A stretch of 64,000 nucleotides of DNA, taken from positions 1 through 64,000 of the forward strand of contig NZ_FMDF01000165.1 in the NCBI RefSeq assembly GCF_900091955.1, read 5' to 3'. Shown here one piece after another: positions 24,024 to 33,031 of the stretch. Origin of the DNA: Streptomyces sp. Ncost-T10-10d. Lineage in GTDB: Bacteria > Actinomycetota > Actinomycetes > Streptomycetales > Streptomycetaceae. Under the pieces are notes generated by a model. It saw only the letters and a program-made list of their open reading frames with translations, did no database searches and had not been told where the DNA came from. A program made the position numbers and the translations under genes. Position 1 is the first letter of the stretch, and each line of letters opens with the position of its first letter.

Positions 24024-25241
24024 ATGACGCGTACGGAGTACCGCTGGCTGCTGCCCTCGGCGATGGCCGACCCCGAACTGTCCGGTGACCAGGGCGGCCA
24101 CTCGCGGCGCACCGTGCGGGACTGGATCGTCGACATCACCGCCTTCCTCTGCGCGGCGGGGATCGGCCTGCTCGCGGCGGCGACGATCGAGGCCGACCGC
24201 ACCACCTCCGACGGCGTCCTCTTCGTCGACTGCCTGATCGGAGCAGTCGCCTGCTGCGCCCTGTGGGTACGGCGGCGGTGGCCGGTCGGCCTCGCGGTGG
24301 GCCTGATTCTGGTCTCCACCGTCGAACCGGTCGCGGCCGGGGCCATGCTCGTAGCCCTGTTCAGCGTCGCCGTGCACCGGCCGGTCCGCCCCGTGGCGGC
24401 CATCGGGGTGCTCGCTCTGGTCACCGCCCCCGTACAGCCGTATCTACGCCCCGACCCGAGCAGCTCGCTCATCGAGTCGACGGTCATCGGTGTGCTGATG
24501 TCGCTGCTGGTGCTCAGCTGGGGCATGGTCGTACGGTCCAGACGCCAGCTCGTCGTCACGCTCCGGGAGCGGGCCCGCCGGGCCGAGACCGAGGCCGGGC
24601 TCCGCGCCGAGCAGGCGCAGCGGCTGGCCCGCGAGGCCATCGCCCGTGAGATGCACGATGTCCTCGCCCACCGGCTGACCCTCCTCAGCGTCCACGCCGG
24701 CGCCCTCGAATTCCGCCCCGACGCACCCCCGGCCGAGGTGGCTCGGGCCGCCGGGGTCATCCGGGACAGCGCACACGAGGCCCTCCAGGACCTCCGCGAG
24801 ATCATCGGCGTCCTGCGCAGCCCGGGTGAGAGCGACGGCGACCGGCCGACACCCACCCTCGCCACCCTGGACGCGCTGATCGCCGAGTCCCGTCTGGCCG
24901 GGATGAAAGTCACCCTCGACAACGACATCACCGATCCCGCCGCGGCCCCCGCCGCCACCGGCCGCACGGTCTACCGCATCGCCCAGGAGGGCCTGACCAA
25001 CGCCCGTAAACACGCACCGGGCGCCGAGGTCACCGTCACGGTCACCGGCGGCCCGGGCGACGGACTCACCGTCGAGGTAAGCAATCCGGCGCCCACCGAA
25101 CCGTTCGAGCAGGTCCCCGGCTCCGGCCAGGGGCTCATCGGCCTCACGGAACGTGCCACCCTGGCCGGCGGCCGCCTCGACCACGGTCCGGCGGCGGACG
25201 GCGGCTTCGGCATCCGCGCCTGGCTGCCGTGGTCGCCCTGA
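24024..25241 (+). CDS. Sensor histidine kinase (NarL-type system)
   Basis: A 405-residue kinase. Four to six membrane helices span ~35-175. A coiled linker then leads to the HisKA_3 motif AREMHDVLAHRLTLLSVHAGALE and an ATPase domain with TVYRIAQEGLTNARKHAPG and GSGQGLIGLTERA. It forms a pair with the response regulator 73 bp downstream. The ATG at 24024 lacks a clear ribosome binding site. The signal is unknown. Confidence 0.93.
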   Translation: MTRTEYRWLLPSAMADPELSGDQGGHSRRTVRDWIVDITAFLCAAGIGLLAAATIEADRTTSDGVLFVDCLIGAVACCALWVRRRWPVGLAVGLILVSTVEPVAAGAMLVALFSVAVHRPVRPVAAIGVLALVTAPVQPYLRPDPSSSLIESTVIGVLMSLLVLSWGMVVRSRRQLVVTLRERARRAETEAGLRAEQAQRLAREAIAREMHDVLAHRLTLLSVHAGALEFRPDAPPAEVARAAGVIRDSAHEALQDLREIIGVLRSPGESDGDRPTPTLATLDALIAESRLAGMKVTLDNDITDPAAAPAATGRTVYRIAQEGLTNARKHAPGAEVTVTVTGGPGDGLTVEVSNPAPTEPFEQVPGSGQGLIGLTERATLAGGRLDHGPAADGGFGIRAWLPWSP

Positions 25242-25314
25242 CCGCCGGACGGTCCGGGGCGGACGCAAGGATTCCCGGCCCATCCGGTGTCCGGACCTGA
25301 CTACGGTTGGCATC

Positions 25315-26049
25315 ATGACCGCCCCGACCCCCATGGATCCCGTGGTGCAGCCCGTCCGGCTGCTCATCGTCGACGACGACCCGCTCGTACGGGCCGGTCT
25401 CGCTCTCATGCTCGGCGGCGCCGACGACATCGACATCGTGGGGGAGGCGGCCGACGGCTTCGAGGTCGCGGATCTCGTCGACCGGCTCCGCCCCGATGTG
25501 GTGCTGATGGACATCCGGATGCCGGTCATGGACGGGCTGACGGCGACGGAGGCACTGCGGACCCGTCCCGATGCCCCGGAGGTCATCGTCCTGACGACAT
25601 TCCACGCCGACGAACAGGTGCTGCGGGCCATCCGCGCCGGAGCCGCCGGCTTTGTCCTGAAGGACACTCCTCCGGCCCAGATCGTCGACTCGGTGCGGCG
25701 GGTGGCGGCCGGTGATCCGGTGCTGTCGCCCGCGGTGACCCGCCGGCTCATGGCCCGAGCCGCCGGGACCGGGCCCGGCGGCGGCCGGGACGGCCGGGTG
25801 GACCGCGCCGACCGGGCACGACGGCTGATCGCCACGCTCGCCGACCGGGAACGCGAGGTCGCGATCGCCGTCGGACACGGCCGCTCCAACGCCGAGATCG
25901 CCGCCACGCTCTATCTGAGCGTGGCGACCGTGAAGACGCAGGTGTCCCGGATCCTGGCCGAATTCGATTTCAACAACCGTGTCCAGATCGCGCTGTTGGT
26001 ACACGACGCAGGCCTGCTGGACGACGACGGCGCAGCCCCGGCGACATAG
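25315..26049 (+). CDS. LuxR-type response regulator
   Basis: A 244-residue regulator. The receiver has DDD at 20-22, phospho-acceptor Asp in VVLMDIRMP and Lys in GFVLKDTP. The linker is Gly/Arg-rich and unusually long (~150-170), before a LuxR helix-turn-helix (LADREREVAIAVGHGRSNAEIAATLYLSVATVKTQVS region). Partner of the preceding kinase. A short perfect palindrome separates it from the P450 gene, which it might regulate. Confidence 0.93.
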   Translation: MTAPTPMDPVVQPVRLLIVDDDPLVRAGLALMLGGADDIDIVGEAADGFEVADLVDRLRPDVVLMDIRMPVMDGLTATEALRTRPDAPEVIVLTTFHADEQVLRAIRAGAAGFVLKDTPPAQIVDSVRRVAAGDPVLSPAVTRRLMARAAGTGPGGGRDGRVDRADRARRLIATLADREREVAIAVGHGRSNAEIAATLYLSVATVKTQVSRILAEFDFNNRVQIALLVHDAGLLDDDGAAPAT

Positions 26050-26060
26050 GCTGAACCGGT

Positions 26061-26076
26061 CGATCGCGAGCGATCG
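26061..26076. repeat. Palindrome CGATCGC-GA-GCGATCG
   Basis: A perfect inverted repeat between the response regulator and the P450 gene, 29 bp before the P450 start. It is an operator candidate or a weak terminator. Confidence 0.5.
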
Positions 26077-26104
26077 AGCCGATCAGACCGGGAGGGGCGA
26101 TCCC

Positions 26105-27295
26105 ATGTCCGATGCCAGCAGCCACGTCGATGTCGATCTGCGCGGAGTCAAGGACTTCACCGCGAATCCCTATCCGTACTACGAGAAGCTGCGTGCCGCA
26201 GGTCCCGTGCACACCATCCGCACCGACGAATTCGAGCGGATCTGGCTCGTGGTCGGGTACGGCGAGGGCCGCGCAGCACTTGCCGACCAGCGGTTCGGCA
26301 AGGAGTGGCAGGGGCTGGTGGACCGGCCCGAGGGGAACGATCCGATCTTCGCCAACATGCTGGAGCTGGACGCACCCCATCACACCCGGCTGCGCAAGCT
26401 CGTCACCCGGGAGTTCACCGCACGCCGGGTCGAGGCCCTGCGCCCGCGCGTCCAGCAGATCACCGACGAGCTCCTCGACGCGATGGTGCCCGCCGGGCGC
26501 GCCGATCTCGTGGACGCGCTCGCCTTCCCGCTGCCGATGACCGTCATCTGCGAACTGATCGGCGTGCCGGACCTGGACCGGAACACCTTCCGCAAACTGT
26601 CGAACGACGTCGTCACCCCGTCCACGCCGGAGCAGGAGCGCGAGGCGGTGGTCGCCATGGGCGTGTACCTCGCCGAGCTCATCGAGGACAAGCGGTGCTC
26701 GCAGGGTGACGACCTGATGAGCGCCCTGGTCAGGACGCGTGACGAGGAGGGGGACGGGCTGTCGCCCGACGAGCTCGTGGGCATGGCCTTCCTGCTGCTC
26801 GTCGCCGGCCATGAGACCACGGTCAACCTGATCTCCAACGGAGTACGGGCATTGCTTCACCACCCGGACCAACTGGGCGCACTTCGGGCCGACTTCGGCC
26901 TGCTCGACGGCGCGGTCGAGGAGATGCTGCGCTATGACGGACCGGTGGAGACCGCCACGTTCCGCTTCCCCCGCGAACCGGTCGAGATCGGGCAGCGGGT
27001 CATTCCGGCGGGCGAGCCGGTTCTGATCTCCCTGGCGGGCGCCGACCGCGACCCCGGCCGCTATCCGGAACCGGACCGCTTCGACATCCGCCGCGACACC
27101 CAGGGCCACCTGGCCTTCGGACACGGCCTGCACTTCTGTCTGGGGGCACCGCTGGCCCGGATGGAAGGCCGGATCGCGATCCGTACGCTGCTGGAGCGGT
27201 GCCCTCGTCTCGCACTGGACGTGGACGCCGGGAAGCCGGACTGGCTCCCGGGGATGCTGATCCGTGGGGTACGCGAGCTGCCCGTCCGCTGGTGA
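26105..27295 (+). CDS. Cytochrome P450
   Basis: A 396-residue bacterial class-I P450. The I-helix oxygen-binding motif is AGHETT, the K-helix ExxR lies in EEMLRYDGPVET, and the haem loop is FGHGLHFCLGAPLAR with ligand Cys345. The ATG at 26105 follows GGGAGGGG. Electrons would come from ferredoxins encoded elsewhere. The substrate is unknown, and the sequence resembles CYP107-like macrolide or fatty-acid oxidases in general form only. The thioesterase gene starts 16 bp after the stop, suggesting co-transcription. Confidence 0.95.
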   Translation: MSDASSHVDVDLRGVKDFTANPYPYYEKLRAAGPVHTIRTDEFERIWLVVGYGEGRAALADQRFGKEWQGLVDRPEGNDPIFANMLELDAPHHTRLRKLVTREFTARRVEALRPRVQQITDELLDAMVPAGRADLVDALAFPLPMTVICELIGVPDLDRNTFRKLSNDVVTPSTPEQEREAVVAMGVYLAELIEDKRCSQGDDLMSALVRTRDEEGDGLSPDELVGMAFLLLVAGHETTVNLISNGVRALLHHPDQLGALRADFGLLDGAVEEMLRYDGPVETATFRFPREPVEIGQRVIPAGEPVLISLAGADRDPGRYPEPDRFDIRRDTQGHLAFGHGLHFCLGAPLARMEGRIAIRTLLERCPRLALDVDAGKPDWLPGMLIRGVRELPVRW

Positions 27296-27311
27296 GGTAA
27301 AAAGCTCTGTC

Positions 27312-27731
27312 ATGACCGGACTTGATTTGCAGATGGCGCAGAAGGTCCTCGACAGCCAGCCGTTCAGCGGGCTCGTCGGGGCGCGGATCACCGCCTTCGG
27401 GGACGGATCCGCCACACTCGAAGTGGACATCCGTCAGGAACTCCAGCAGCAGAACGGCTTTCTGCATGGCGGTGTCCTGGCCTACGCCGCCGACAACTCG
27501 ATCACCTTCGCCGCCGGGACGACCCTCGGGCCGGCCGTGCTGACCGGCGGTTTCTCCATCCAGTACATACGGCCCGCCACCGGCCGCACGCTCATCGCCC
27601 ACGCGGATGTCGTGCACACCGGCCGCCGTCAGGCCGTGGTCCGCTGCGAGCTGTTCGCCGCGGCGGAGGACGGGGCGAAGACCCTCTGCGCGGTCGCCCA
27701 GGGGACCGTGCTGTCCGCCACACCGTCCTGA
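27312..27731 (+). CDS. PaaI-type hot-dog thioesterase
   Basis: A 139-residue hot-dog-fold acyl-CoA thioesterase. The conserved NGFLHGGVLAYAADNSITFA carries the HGG motif and the catalytic acidic residue, followed by GFSIQYIRPATGRTLIAHADVVH. The ATG at 27312 sits after a somewhat distant GAGG. It probably forms an operon with the P450; what acyl group it releases is unknown. Confidence 0.88.
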   Translation: MTGLDLQMAQKVLDSQPFSGLVGARITAFGDGSATLEVDIRQELQQQNGFLHGGVLAYAADNSITFAAGTTLGPAVLTGGFSIQYIRPATGRTLIAHADVVHTGRRQAVVRCELFAAAEDGAKTLCAVAQGTVLSATPS

Positions 27732-27770
27732 AGTGCCTTGACCGCGCCCCGGCGCTCGGCCGGCGGCAGT

Positions 27771-28808
27771 TCATCCCGCGGCGCGAGCGCCGGACCGGAC
27801 GGCTGCCGCGTCGGCGATCTCCGCGATCCGCACGGGGCGCCGCTCCCGGCGGGACACCTCGCACGCCTCCGCGATCAGCAGCGCGTACCATGCTTCCCGC
27901 CCGTCGCACGGATTGGGCAGCTCGCCCCGCACCACCCGTACGAACGCGTCCAGTTCCGCCTCGTACGCCGGGGCGAACCGCTCCAGGAAGCCCGGCCAAG
28001 GGCTGACCGGTGCGGCTGGGCCCTGCGGCTCCGCCGAGGTGACCGGTGTCCGGCCGTCCAGGCCGACCGTGATCTGGTCCAGTTCGCCCGCCAGTTCCAT
28101 CCGCACGTCATAACCGGCGCCGTTGCAGCGGGTGGCCGTCGCCGTGGCCAGGGTGCCGTCGTCGAGGGTCAGCAGGGCCGCCGCCGTGTCGACGTCGTCG
28201 GCCGCCCGGAACATCTCGGGCCCGGCATCCGATCCGGTGGCGTACACCTCGGTCACCTCGCGGCCCGTCACCCATCGCAGCATGTCGAAGTCATGGACCA
28301 GACAGTCCCGGTACAGCCCCCCGGAGAGCGGCAGATACGCGGCGGGCGGCGGCGCGGGGTCCATGGTCATCGCCCGTACGGTGTGCAGCCTGCCCAGCAC
28401 CCCTGCCCGCACGGCGGTGCGCGCCGCTCCGTACCCCGCGTCGAACCTGCGCATGAAGCCCAGTTGGAGAACGCTCCCCGCCCGGTCGACCTCGCACAGC
28501 GCGCTCAGTGTCCCCGGCAGGTCCAGTGCGATCGGTTTCTCGCAGAACGCGGGCAGTCCCGCCCGTGCGGCCCGCCCGATCAGTTCCGCGTGCGCCGAAG
28601 TGGCCGAGGCGATCACCACGGCGTCCACCCCCGCGCCGAACATCTCGGCTGCGCTGTCCGTGGCCGTCGCACCGACGCGGTCCGCGACCTCGGTGGCCCG
28701 CGCCCGGTCGGTGTCCGTCACCACCAGGGCGTCCACCTCGGGATGGCGGGCCAGCACGCCCGCGTGGAAGGAACCGATCCGACCGGTGCCGATGAGTCCG
28801 ATACGCAT
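27771..28808 (-). CDS. Gfo/Idh/MocA-family dehydrogenase (inositol 2-dehydrogenase-like)
   Basis: A 345-residue NAD(P)-dependent sugar or cyclitol dehydrogenase. The N-terminal Rossmann motif is GLIGTGRIGSFHA, the family CEKPIAL motif carries the catalytic lysine, and the conserved DCLVHDFDMLRW contains the catalytic Asp/His. The sequence fits myo-inositol 2-dehydrogenases, but related oxidoreductases look the same. The start is the ATG at 28808. It is divergent from a GntR regulator, with two TGTCCNGACA palindromes between them, and lies near a sugar importer, so it probably serves catabolism of a sugar or inositol. Confidence 0.9.
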   Translation of the reverse strand: MRIGLIGTGRIGSFHAGVLARHPEVDALVVTDTDRARATEVADRVGATATDSAAEMFGAGVDAVVIASATSAHAELIGRAARAGLPAFCEKPIALDLPGTLSALCEVDRAGSVLQLGFMRRFDAGYGAARTAVRAGVLGRLHTVRAMTMDPAPPPAAYLPLSGGLYRDCLVHDFDMLRWVTGREVTEVYATGSDAGPEMFRAADDVDTAAALLTLDDGTLATATATRCNGAGYDVRMELAGELDQITVGLDGRTPVTSAEPQGPAAPVSPWPGFLERFAPAYEAELDAFVRVVRGELPNPCDGREAWYALLIAEACEVSRRERRPVRIAEIADAAAVRSGARAAG

Positions 28809-28848
28809 GGACCCAACGTGCCGCCCACCGACTGCTCTGTCAACTATA

Positions 28849-28895
28849 TGTCCTGACAAAGTGCGAGTTTGTTCGGTGTTCATGCTGTCCGGACA
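28849..28895. promoter_or_regulatory. Two operator-like palindromes between the dehydrogenase and gntR
   Basis: TGTCCTGACA (28849-28858) and TGTCCGGACA (28886-28895) lie 37 bp apart centre to centre in a 133-bp divergent intergenic region. The first overlaps TATAGT on the minus strand. They are likely sites for the adjacent GntR protein, controlling both directions. Confidence 0.72.
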
Positions 28896-28941
28896 ACAGA
28901 ACGACCTGACTACCGGAGGTTCTGAGGGATACCCTCCACGC

Positions 28942-29700
28942 GTGCCCAAACCCACCACCGACCCGGCCGCACTTGAACTCGGCGTGGACCGCTCCAGTCC
29001 GGTTCCCCTCTACTACCAGCTGGCCCAGCAGCTGGAAGCGGCCATCGAGCAGGGCCGGCTCGCCCCCGGCAGCCTCCTCGGCAACGAGATCGAACTCGCG
29101 GCCCGGCTCGGCCTGTCCCGGCCCACCGTCCGCCAGGCCATCCAGTCACTGGTCGACAAAGGGCTGATGGTCCGTCGTCGCGGCGTCGGCACCCAGGTCG
29201 TGCACAGCAGGGTCAGGCGCCCGCTCGAACTGAGCAGCCTGTACGACGACCTGGAGGCCGCGGGCGGGCACCCCACGACCCGCGTCCTGCGCAACACCGT
29301 CGAGCCCGCCGACGCCTCGGTCGCCGACGCACTCGCGGTCGCGGAGGGCACCGACGTACACCTCGTCGAGCGGCTGCGGTACGCGCACGACGAGCCGCTG
29401 GCACTCCTGCGCAACCACCTGCCCCTCGGGATCGTCGACCTGGGCACCGAACGGCTGGAAACCACCGGCCTCTACCGGATGATGCGAGGCGCGGGCATCA
29501 CCCTGCACAGCGCCCGCCAGACCGTCGGCGCCCGGCTCGCCACCGTCGACGAGGCGGCCTCACTCGGCGAGGCCGAGGGGGCCGCACTGCTGACGATGGA
29601 ACGCACCACCTTCGACGACACCGGGCGGGCGGTCGAGTTCGGCTCCCACATCTACCGGGCCTCGCGCTACTCCTTCGATTTCCAGCTGCTCGTGCGTTGA
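28942..29700 (+). CDS. GntR-family regulator (HutC subfamily)
   Basis: A 252-residue regulator. A GntR winged helix lies at ~18-88 (VPLYYQLAQQLEAAIEQG, then LSRPTVRQAIQSLVDKGL) and a UTRA effector domain at ~105-245. The GTG at 28942 has GAGGG 12 nt upstream. HutC-type proteins bind sugar phosphates or related small molecules and usually repress adjacent catabolic genes. Here these are the divergent dehydrogenase and probably the importer that follows. Confidence 0.92.
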   Translation: MPKPTTDPAALELGVDRSSPVPLYYQLAQQLEAAIEQGRLAPGSLLGNEIELAARLGLSRPTVRQAIQSLVDKGLMVRRRGVGTQVVHSRVRRPLELSSLYDDLEAAGGHPTTRVLRNTVEPADASVADALAVAEGTDVHLVERLRYAHDEPLALLRNHLPLGIVDLGTERLETTGLYRMMRGAGITLHSARQTVGARLATVDEAASLGEAEGAALLTMERTTFDDTGRAVEFGSHIYRASRYSFDFQLLVR

Positions 29701-29793
29701 CGACGGCCACGGGGCCCGTTGACGTCCGAGGCGCCCAGCGCTAGAACTGCCGCCAGCCGCACTCGGGCGGCGGGGAGAGAGGGCGGACCCACG

Positions 29794-30804
29794 ATGCGCA
29801 GCTTTCGCAAGTCGGCAATCCTGATCGCCACGACCGCCATCGGCATCGGCCTCACCGTCACCGGATGCAGCAGCTCCGGAGGCAAGAGCGCCGAGGAGAG
29901 GCCCCGGGAAGCGAGCGGCAGCGGGGGCAAGGCGGTCTCCACCCCCCGGATGAAGATCGCGATGGTCACGCACTCCGGAGAGGGCGACACCTTCTGGGAC
30001 ATCGTGCAGAGCGGCGCGAAGCAGGCGGCGGCCAAGGACAACGTCGAGTTCCTGTACTCGGCGAACAAGGAGGGCAAGGAACAGGCCCAGCTCGTCCAGG
30101 CCGCCATCGACCAGAAGGTCGACGGCATCGTTGTCACCCTCGCCAAGCCGGAAGCGGTCAAGGACGTCGTCGCCAAGGCCGTGAAGGCCGGCATACCCGT
30201 CGTGACCATCAACTCGGGCGCGCAGTTCTCCAAGGAGATCGGCGCGCTCGGGCACATCGGACAGGACGAGAAGGTCGCGGGTGAGGCCGTCGGCGAGGAG
30301 CTCGATGCGCGGGGCCGCAAGAAGGCCGTCTGCGTCATCCACGAGCAGGGCAACGTGTCGCTGGAGGAGCGCTGCGCCGGTGTGCGCAAGACCTTCAAGG
30401 GCACCGTGGAGAACCTCAATGTGGAGGGCACCAATATGCCCGCCTCCACCTCCTCGATCGAAGCGAAGCTCCAGGCCGACAAGGGCATCGACGCGGTCGT
30501 CACCCTGGGTGCACCCTTCGCCGCCGCCTCCGTCAAGGCCAAGGAGGGCTCCGGCAGCAGGGCGGAGGTCGACACATTCGATCTGAACGCCGAGGTCGTC
30601 AAGCGGCTGAAGGCCGATGAGGTCGGCTTCGCCGTCGACCAGCAGCCCTACCTCCAGGGCTATCTCGCCATCGACGAACTGTGGCTGAACAAGACCAACG
30701 GAAACGTCATCGGCGGCGGAAAGCCGGTGCTCACCGGCCCGGCGATCGTCACTGCCGACGACGTGCCGCAGCTGGAGGAATACACCGCGCGCGGCACCCG
30801 ATGA
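29794..30804 (+). CDS. Sugar-binding lipoprotein (ABC importer), copy 1
   Basis: A 336-residue periplasmic-binding-protein-4 family lipoprotein. The lipobox LTVTGC lies at ~20-25 and the binding fold follows from ~50 (MKIAMVTHSGEGDTFWDIVQ). It is of the ribose/inositol-binding type and anchored outside the membrane. The neighbouring protein from 30969 is a close paralogue sharing long identical blocks (for example LVQAAIDQKVDG and AVDQQPYLQGY). It is the first gene of the import cluster and has a clear start at 29794 after GAGAGGG. Confidence 0.93.
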   Translation: MRSFRKSAILIATTAIGIGLTVTGCSSSGGKSAEERPREASGSGGKAVSTPRMKIAMVTHSGEGDTFWDIVQSGAKQAAAKDNVEFLYSANKEGKEQAQLVQAAIDQKVDGIVVTLAKPEAVKDVVAKAVKAGIPVVTINSGAQFSKEIGALGHIGQDEKVAGEAVGEELDARGRKKAVCVIHEQGNVSLEERCAGVRKTFKGTVENLNVEGTNMPASTSSIEAKLQADKGIDAVVTLGAPFAAASVKAKEGSGSRAEVDTFDLNAEVVKRLKADEVGFAVDQQPYLQGYLAIDELWLNKTNGNVIGGGKPVLTGPAIVTADDVPQLEEYTARGTR

Positions 30805-30968
30805 CCGTCCCGCGCGCCGCCGTGCACACCCCGTGCCGACATACGTGCCCCGCCCCTGCCGGGCGGCGCCGTCGGCGGCTCGGGGATACTTGGCCAGCCG
30901 GGCAGGGAGTGAAACGTCTCCAGCCCCACCAAGCAGCACAGCGAGCAGCACAAGAAGGGCACGGCGTC

Positions 30969-31982
30969 GTGGCAAGGGTTCGGACAGGGGTACGTGCGAT
31001 GGGCGCCGTGCTTGCGGCGGTGCTCGGGGCTTCCCTCGTGGGATGCAGCAGCACCGGTGGCAAGCGGGCGGAGGAGCGCGCGGCCCAGGCCGCAGCCGAG
31101 GGCCGGTCCGCGGTGAACACGCCCCGATGGACCTTCGCCATGGTCACCCACTCGGGCGACGGCGACACCTTCTGGGACATCGTCCAGCGGGGCGCCGAGC
31201 AGGCGGCCGTCAAGGACAACATCAAGTTCCTGTACTCGCACAACGACGAGGCGCAGCAGCAGGCCCAGCTCGTCCAGGCCGCCATCGACCAGAAGGTCGA
31301 CGGGCTGATCGTCACACTCGCCAAGCCCGACGCGATGAAGGACGTCGTCGCCAAGGCCACCAAGGCCGGTATCCCGGTGATCACGGTGAATTCGGGCTCC
31401 GCGGAGTCCAAGCGGTTCGGCGCGCTCACGCATATCGGCCAGGACGAGTCGATCGCGGGTGAGGCCGTGGGCGACGAGCTCAACGCGCGGGGCCGCAAGA
31501 AGGCCCTGTGCATCCTGCACGAGCAGGGCAACGTCGGCCATGAGCAGCGCTGCGCCGGAGCGAAGAAGACGTTCGACGGGCAGATGCAGAACCTGTACGT
31601 CGAAGGCACCAACATGCCCGACGTCCAGGCGTCCATCGAGGCGAAGCTCCAGGCCGACAAGAACATCGACGCGGTCGTCACCCTCGGCGCGCCGTTCGCG
31701 GACGCCGCCGTCAAGGCGAAGAAGACCGCGGGCAGCAAGGCCGAGATCGACACCTTCGACCTGAACGCCAAGGTCGCCACGGCGCTCCAGGACAAGACCC
31801 TCGGCTTCGCGGTCGACCAGCAGCCCTACCTCCAGGGGTACGAGGCCGTGGACCTGCTGTGGCTGTACCGCTACAACCGCAATGTGCTCGGCGGCGGACG
31901 CCCGGTCCTCACCGGCCCGCAGATCATCACCTCGAAGGACGCCGCCGAGCTGGCGCAATACACGAAGCGGGGGACCCGATGA
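30969..31982 (+). CDS. Sugar-binding lipoprotein (ABC importer), copy 2
   Basis: A 337-residue lipoprotein paralogous to the gene before it. The GTG start at 30969 follows AGAAGGG. The lipobox ASLVGC is near residue 26 and the body begins WTFAMVTHSGDGDTFWD. Its stop overlaps the permease start (ATGA), so this copy is translationally coupled to the membrane components, whereas copy 1 stands 164 bp upstream. Differences cluster at the N-terminus, so the two may bind related but distinct ligands. Confidence 0.93.
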   Translation: MARVRTGVRAMGAVLAAVLGASLVGCSSTGGKRAEERAAQAAAEGRSAVNTPRWTFAMVTHSGDGDTFWDIVQRGAEQAAVKDNIKFLYSHNDEAQQQAQLVQAAIDQKVDGLIVTLAKPDAMKDVVAKATKAGIPVITVNSGSAESKRFGALTHIGQDESIAGEAVGDELNARGRKKALCILHEQGNVGHEQRCAGAKKTFDGQMQNLYVEGTNMPDVQASIEAKLQADKNIDAVVTLGAPFADAAVKAKKTAGSKAEIDTFDLNAKVATALQDKTLGFAVDQQPYLQGYEAVDLLWLYRYNRNVLGGGRPVLTGPQIITSKDAAELAQYTKRGTR

Positions 31983-33031
31983 GCACGGTTGCAGGACCGT
32001 CGGCCCCGGCCGGGGCCGACGAGCGGCTGCTGCGCACCTCGCCGCTGCGCAAACTGCTCGGCCGCCCCGAACTCGGCTCGGTGGTCGGTGCCGCGGCCGT
32101 CTTCATCTTCTTCTCGATCGTCGCCGACAGCTTCCTGCGTGCCTCCAGCCTCGGCACGGTGCTGTACGCGGCCTCCACCATCGGGATCATGGCCGCGCCC
32201 GTGGCGCTGCTGATGATCGGCGGCGAGTTCGACCTCTCCGCCGGTGTGCTGGTCACCAGCTCCGCGCTGATCTCGTCGATGTTCAGCTATCAGATGACGG
32301 CCAACGTCTGGGTCGGCGTTCTGGTGTCGCTGCTGGTCACCCTGGCCATCGGGGCGTTCAACGGCTTCATGCTGACCCGTACCAAACTGCCGAGCTTCAT
32401 CATCACGCTCGGTACGTTCCTGATGCTCACCGGCCTCAATCTGGGCTTCACCAAGCTGATCAGCGGGACCGTGTCGACGAAGTCCATCGCCGACATGGAG
32501 GGCTTCGACTCGGCCCGGCAGGTCTTCGCCTCGCAGTGGACCATCGGCGGCGTCGAGCTGAAGGTCACCATTCTGTGGTGGGCCGTGCTCGTCGCGGTCG
32601 CCACCTGGATCCTGCTCCGCACCCGCTTCGGCAACTGGATCTTCGCGGTCGGCGGCGAGGCCGACGCGGCCCGCGCGGTCGGCGTACCGGTGATCCGTAC
32701 CAAGATCGGGCTCTACCTCGGGGTCGCCTTCGCCGCCTGGGTCTCCGGGCAGCATCTGCTGTTCTCGTTCGACGTGGTGCAGTCCGGCGAGGGCGTCGGC
32801 AACGAGCTGATCTACATCATCGCGGCCGTCATCGGCGGCTGTCTGATCACCGGCGGCTACGGCTCCGCGATCGGCTCCGCGATCGGTGCCTTCATCTTCG
32901 GCATGACCAGCAAGGGCATCGTGTACGCGGAGTGGAACCCGGACTGGTTCAAGTTCTTCCTCGGAGCCATGCTGCTCCTGGCCACCCTGCTCAACGCATG
33001 GGTACGCAAGCGCGCGGAGGCGACGAAATGA
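31979..33031 (+). CDS. Sugar ABC transporter permease (RbsC-like)
   Basis: A 350-residue permease of the branched BPD_transp_2 family with about nine to ten membrane helices. It contains the typical GGEFDLSAGVLV loop and the AVGGEADAARAVGVPV cytoplasmic coupling segment. It overlaps copy 2 of the binding protein upstream and the ATPase downstream, each by ATGA. It would homodimerise to form the import channel. Confidence 0.95.
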   Translation: MSTVAGPSAPAGADERLLRTSPLRKLLGRPELGSVVGAAAVFIFFSIVADSFLRASSLGTVLYAASTIGIMAAPVALLMIGGEFDLSAGVLVTSSALISSMFSYQMTANVWVGVLVSLLVTLAIGAFNGFMLTRTKLPSFIITLGTFLMLTGLNLGFTKLISGTVSTKSIADMEGFDSARQVFASQWTIGGVELKVTILWWAVLVAVATWILLRTRFGNWIFAVGGEADAARAVGVPVIRTKIGLYLGVAFAAWVSGQHLLFSFDVVQSGEGVGNELIYIIAAVIGGCLITGGYGSAIGSAIGAFIFGMTSKGIVYAEWNPDWFKFFLGAMLLLATLLNAWVRKRAEATK

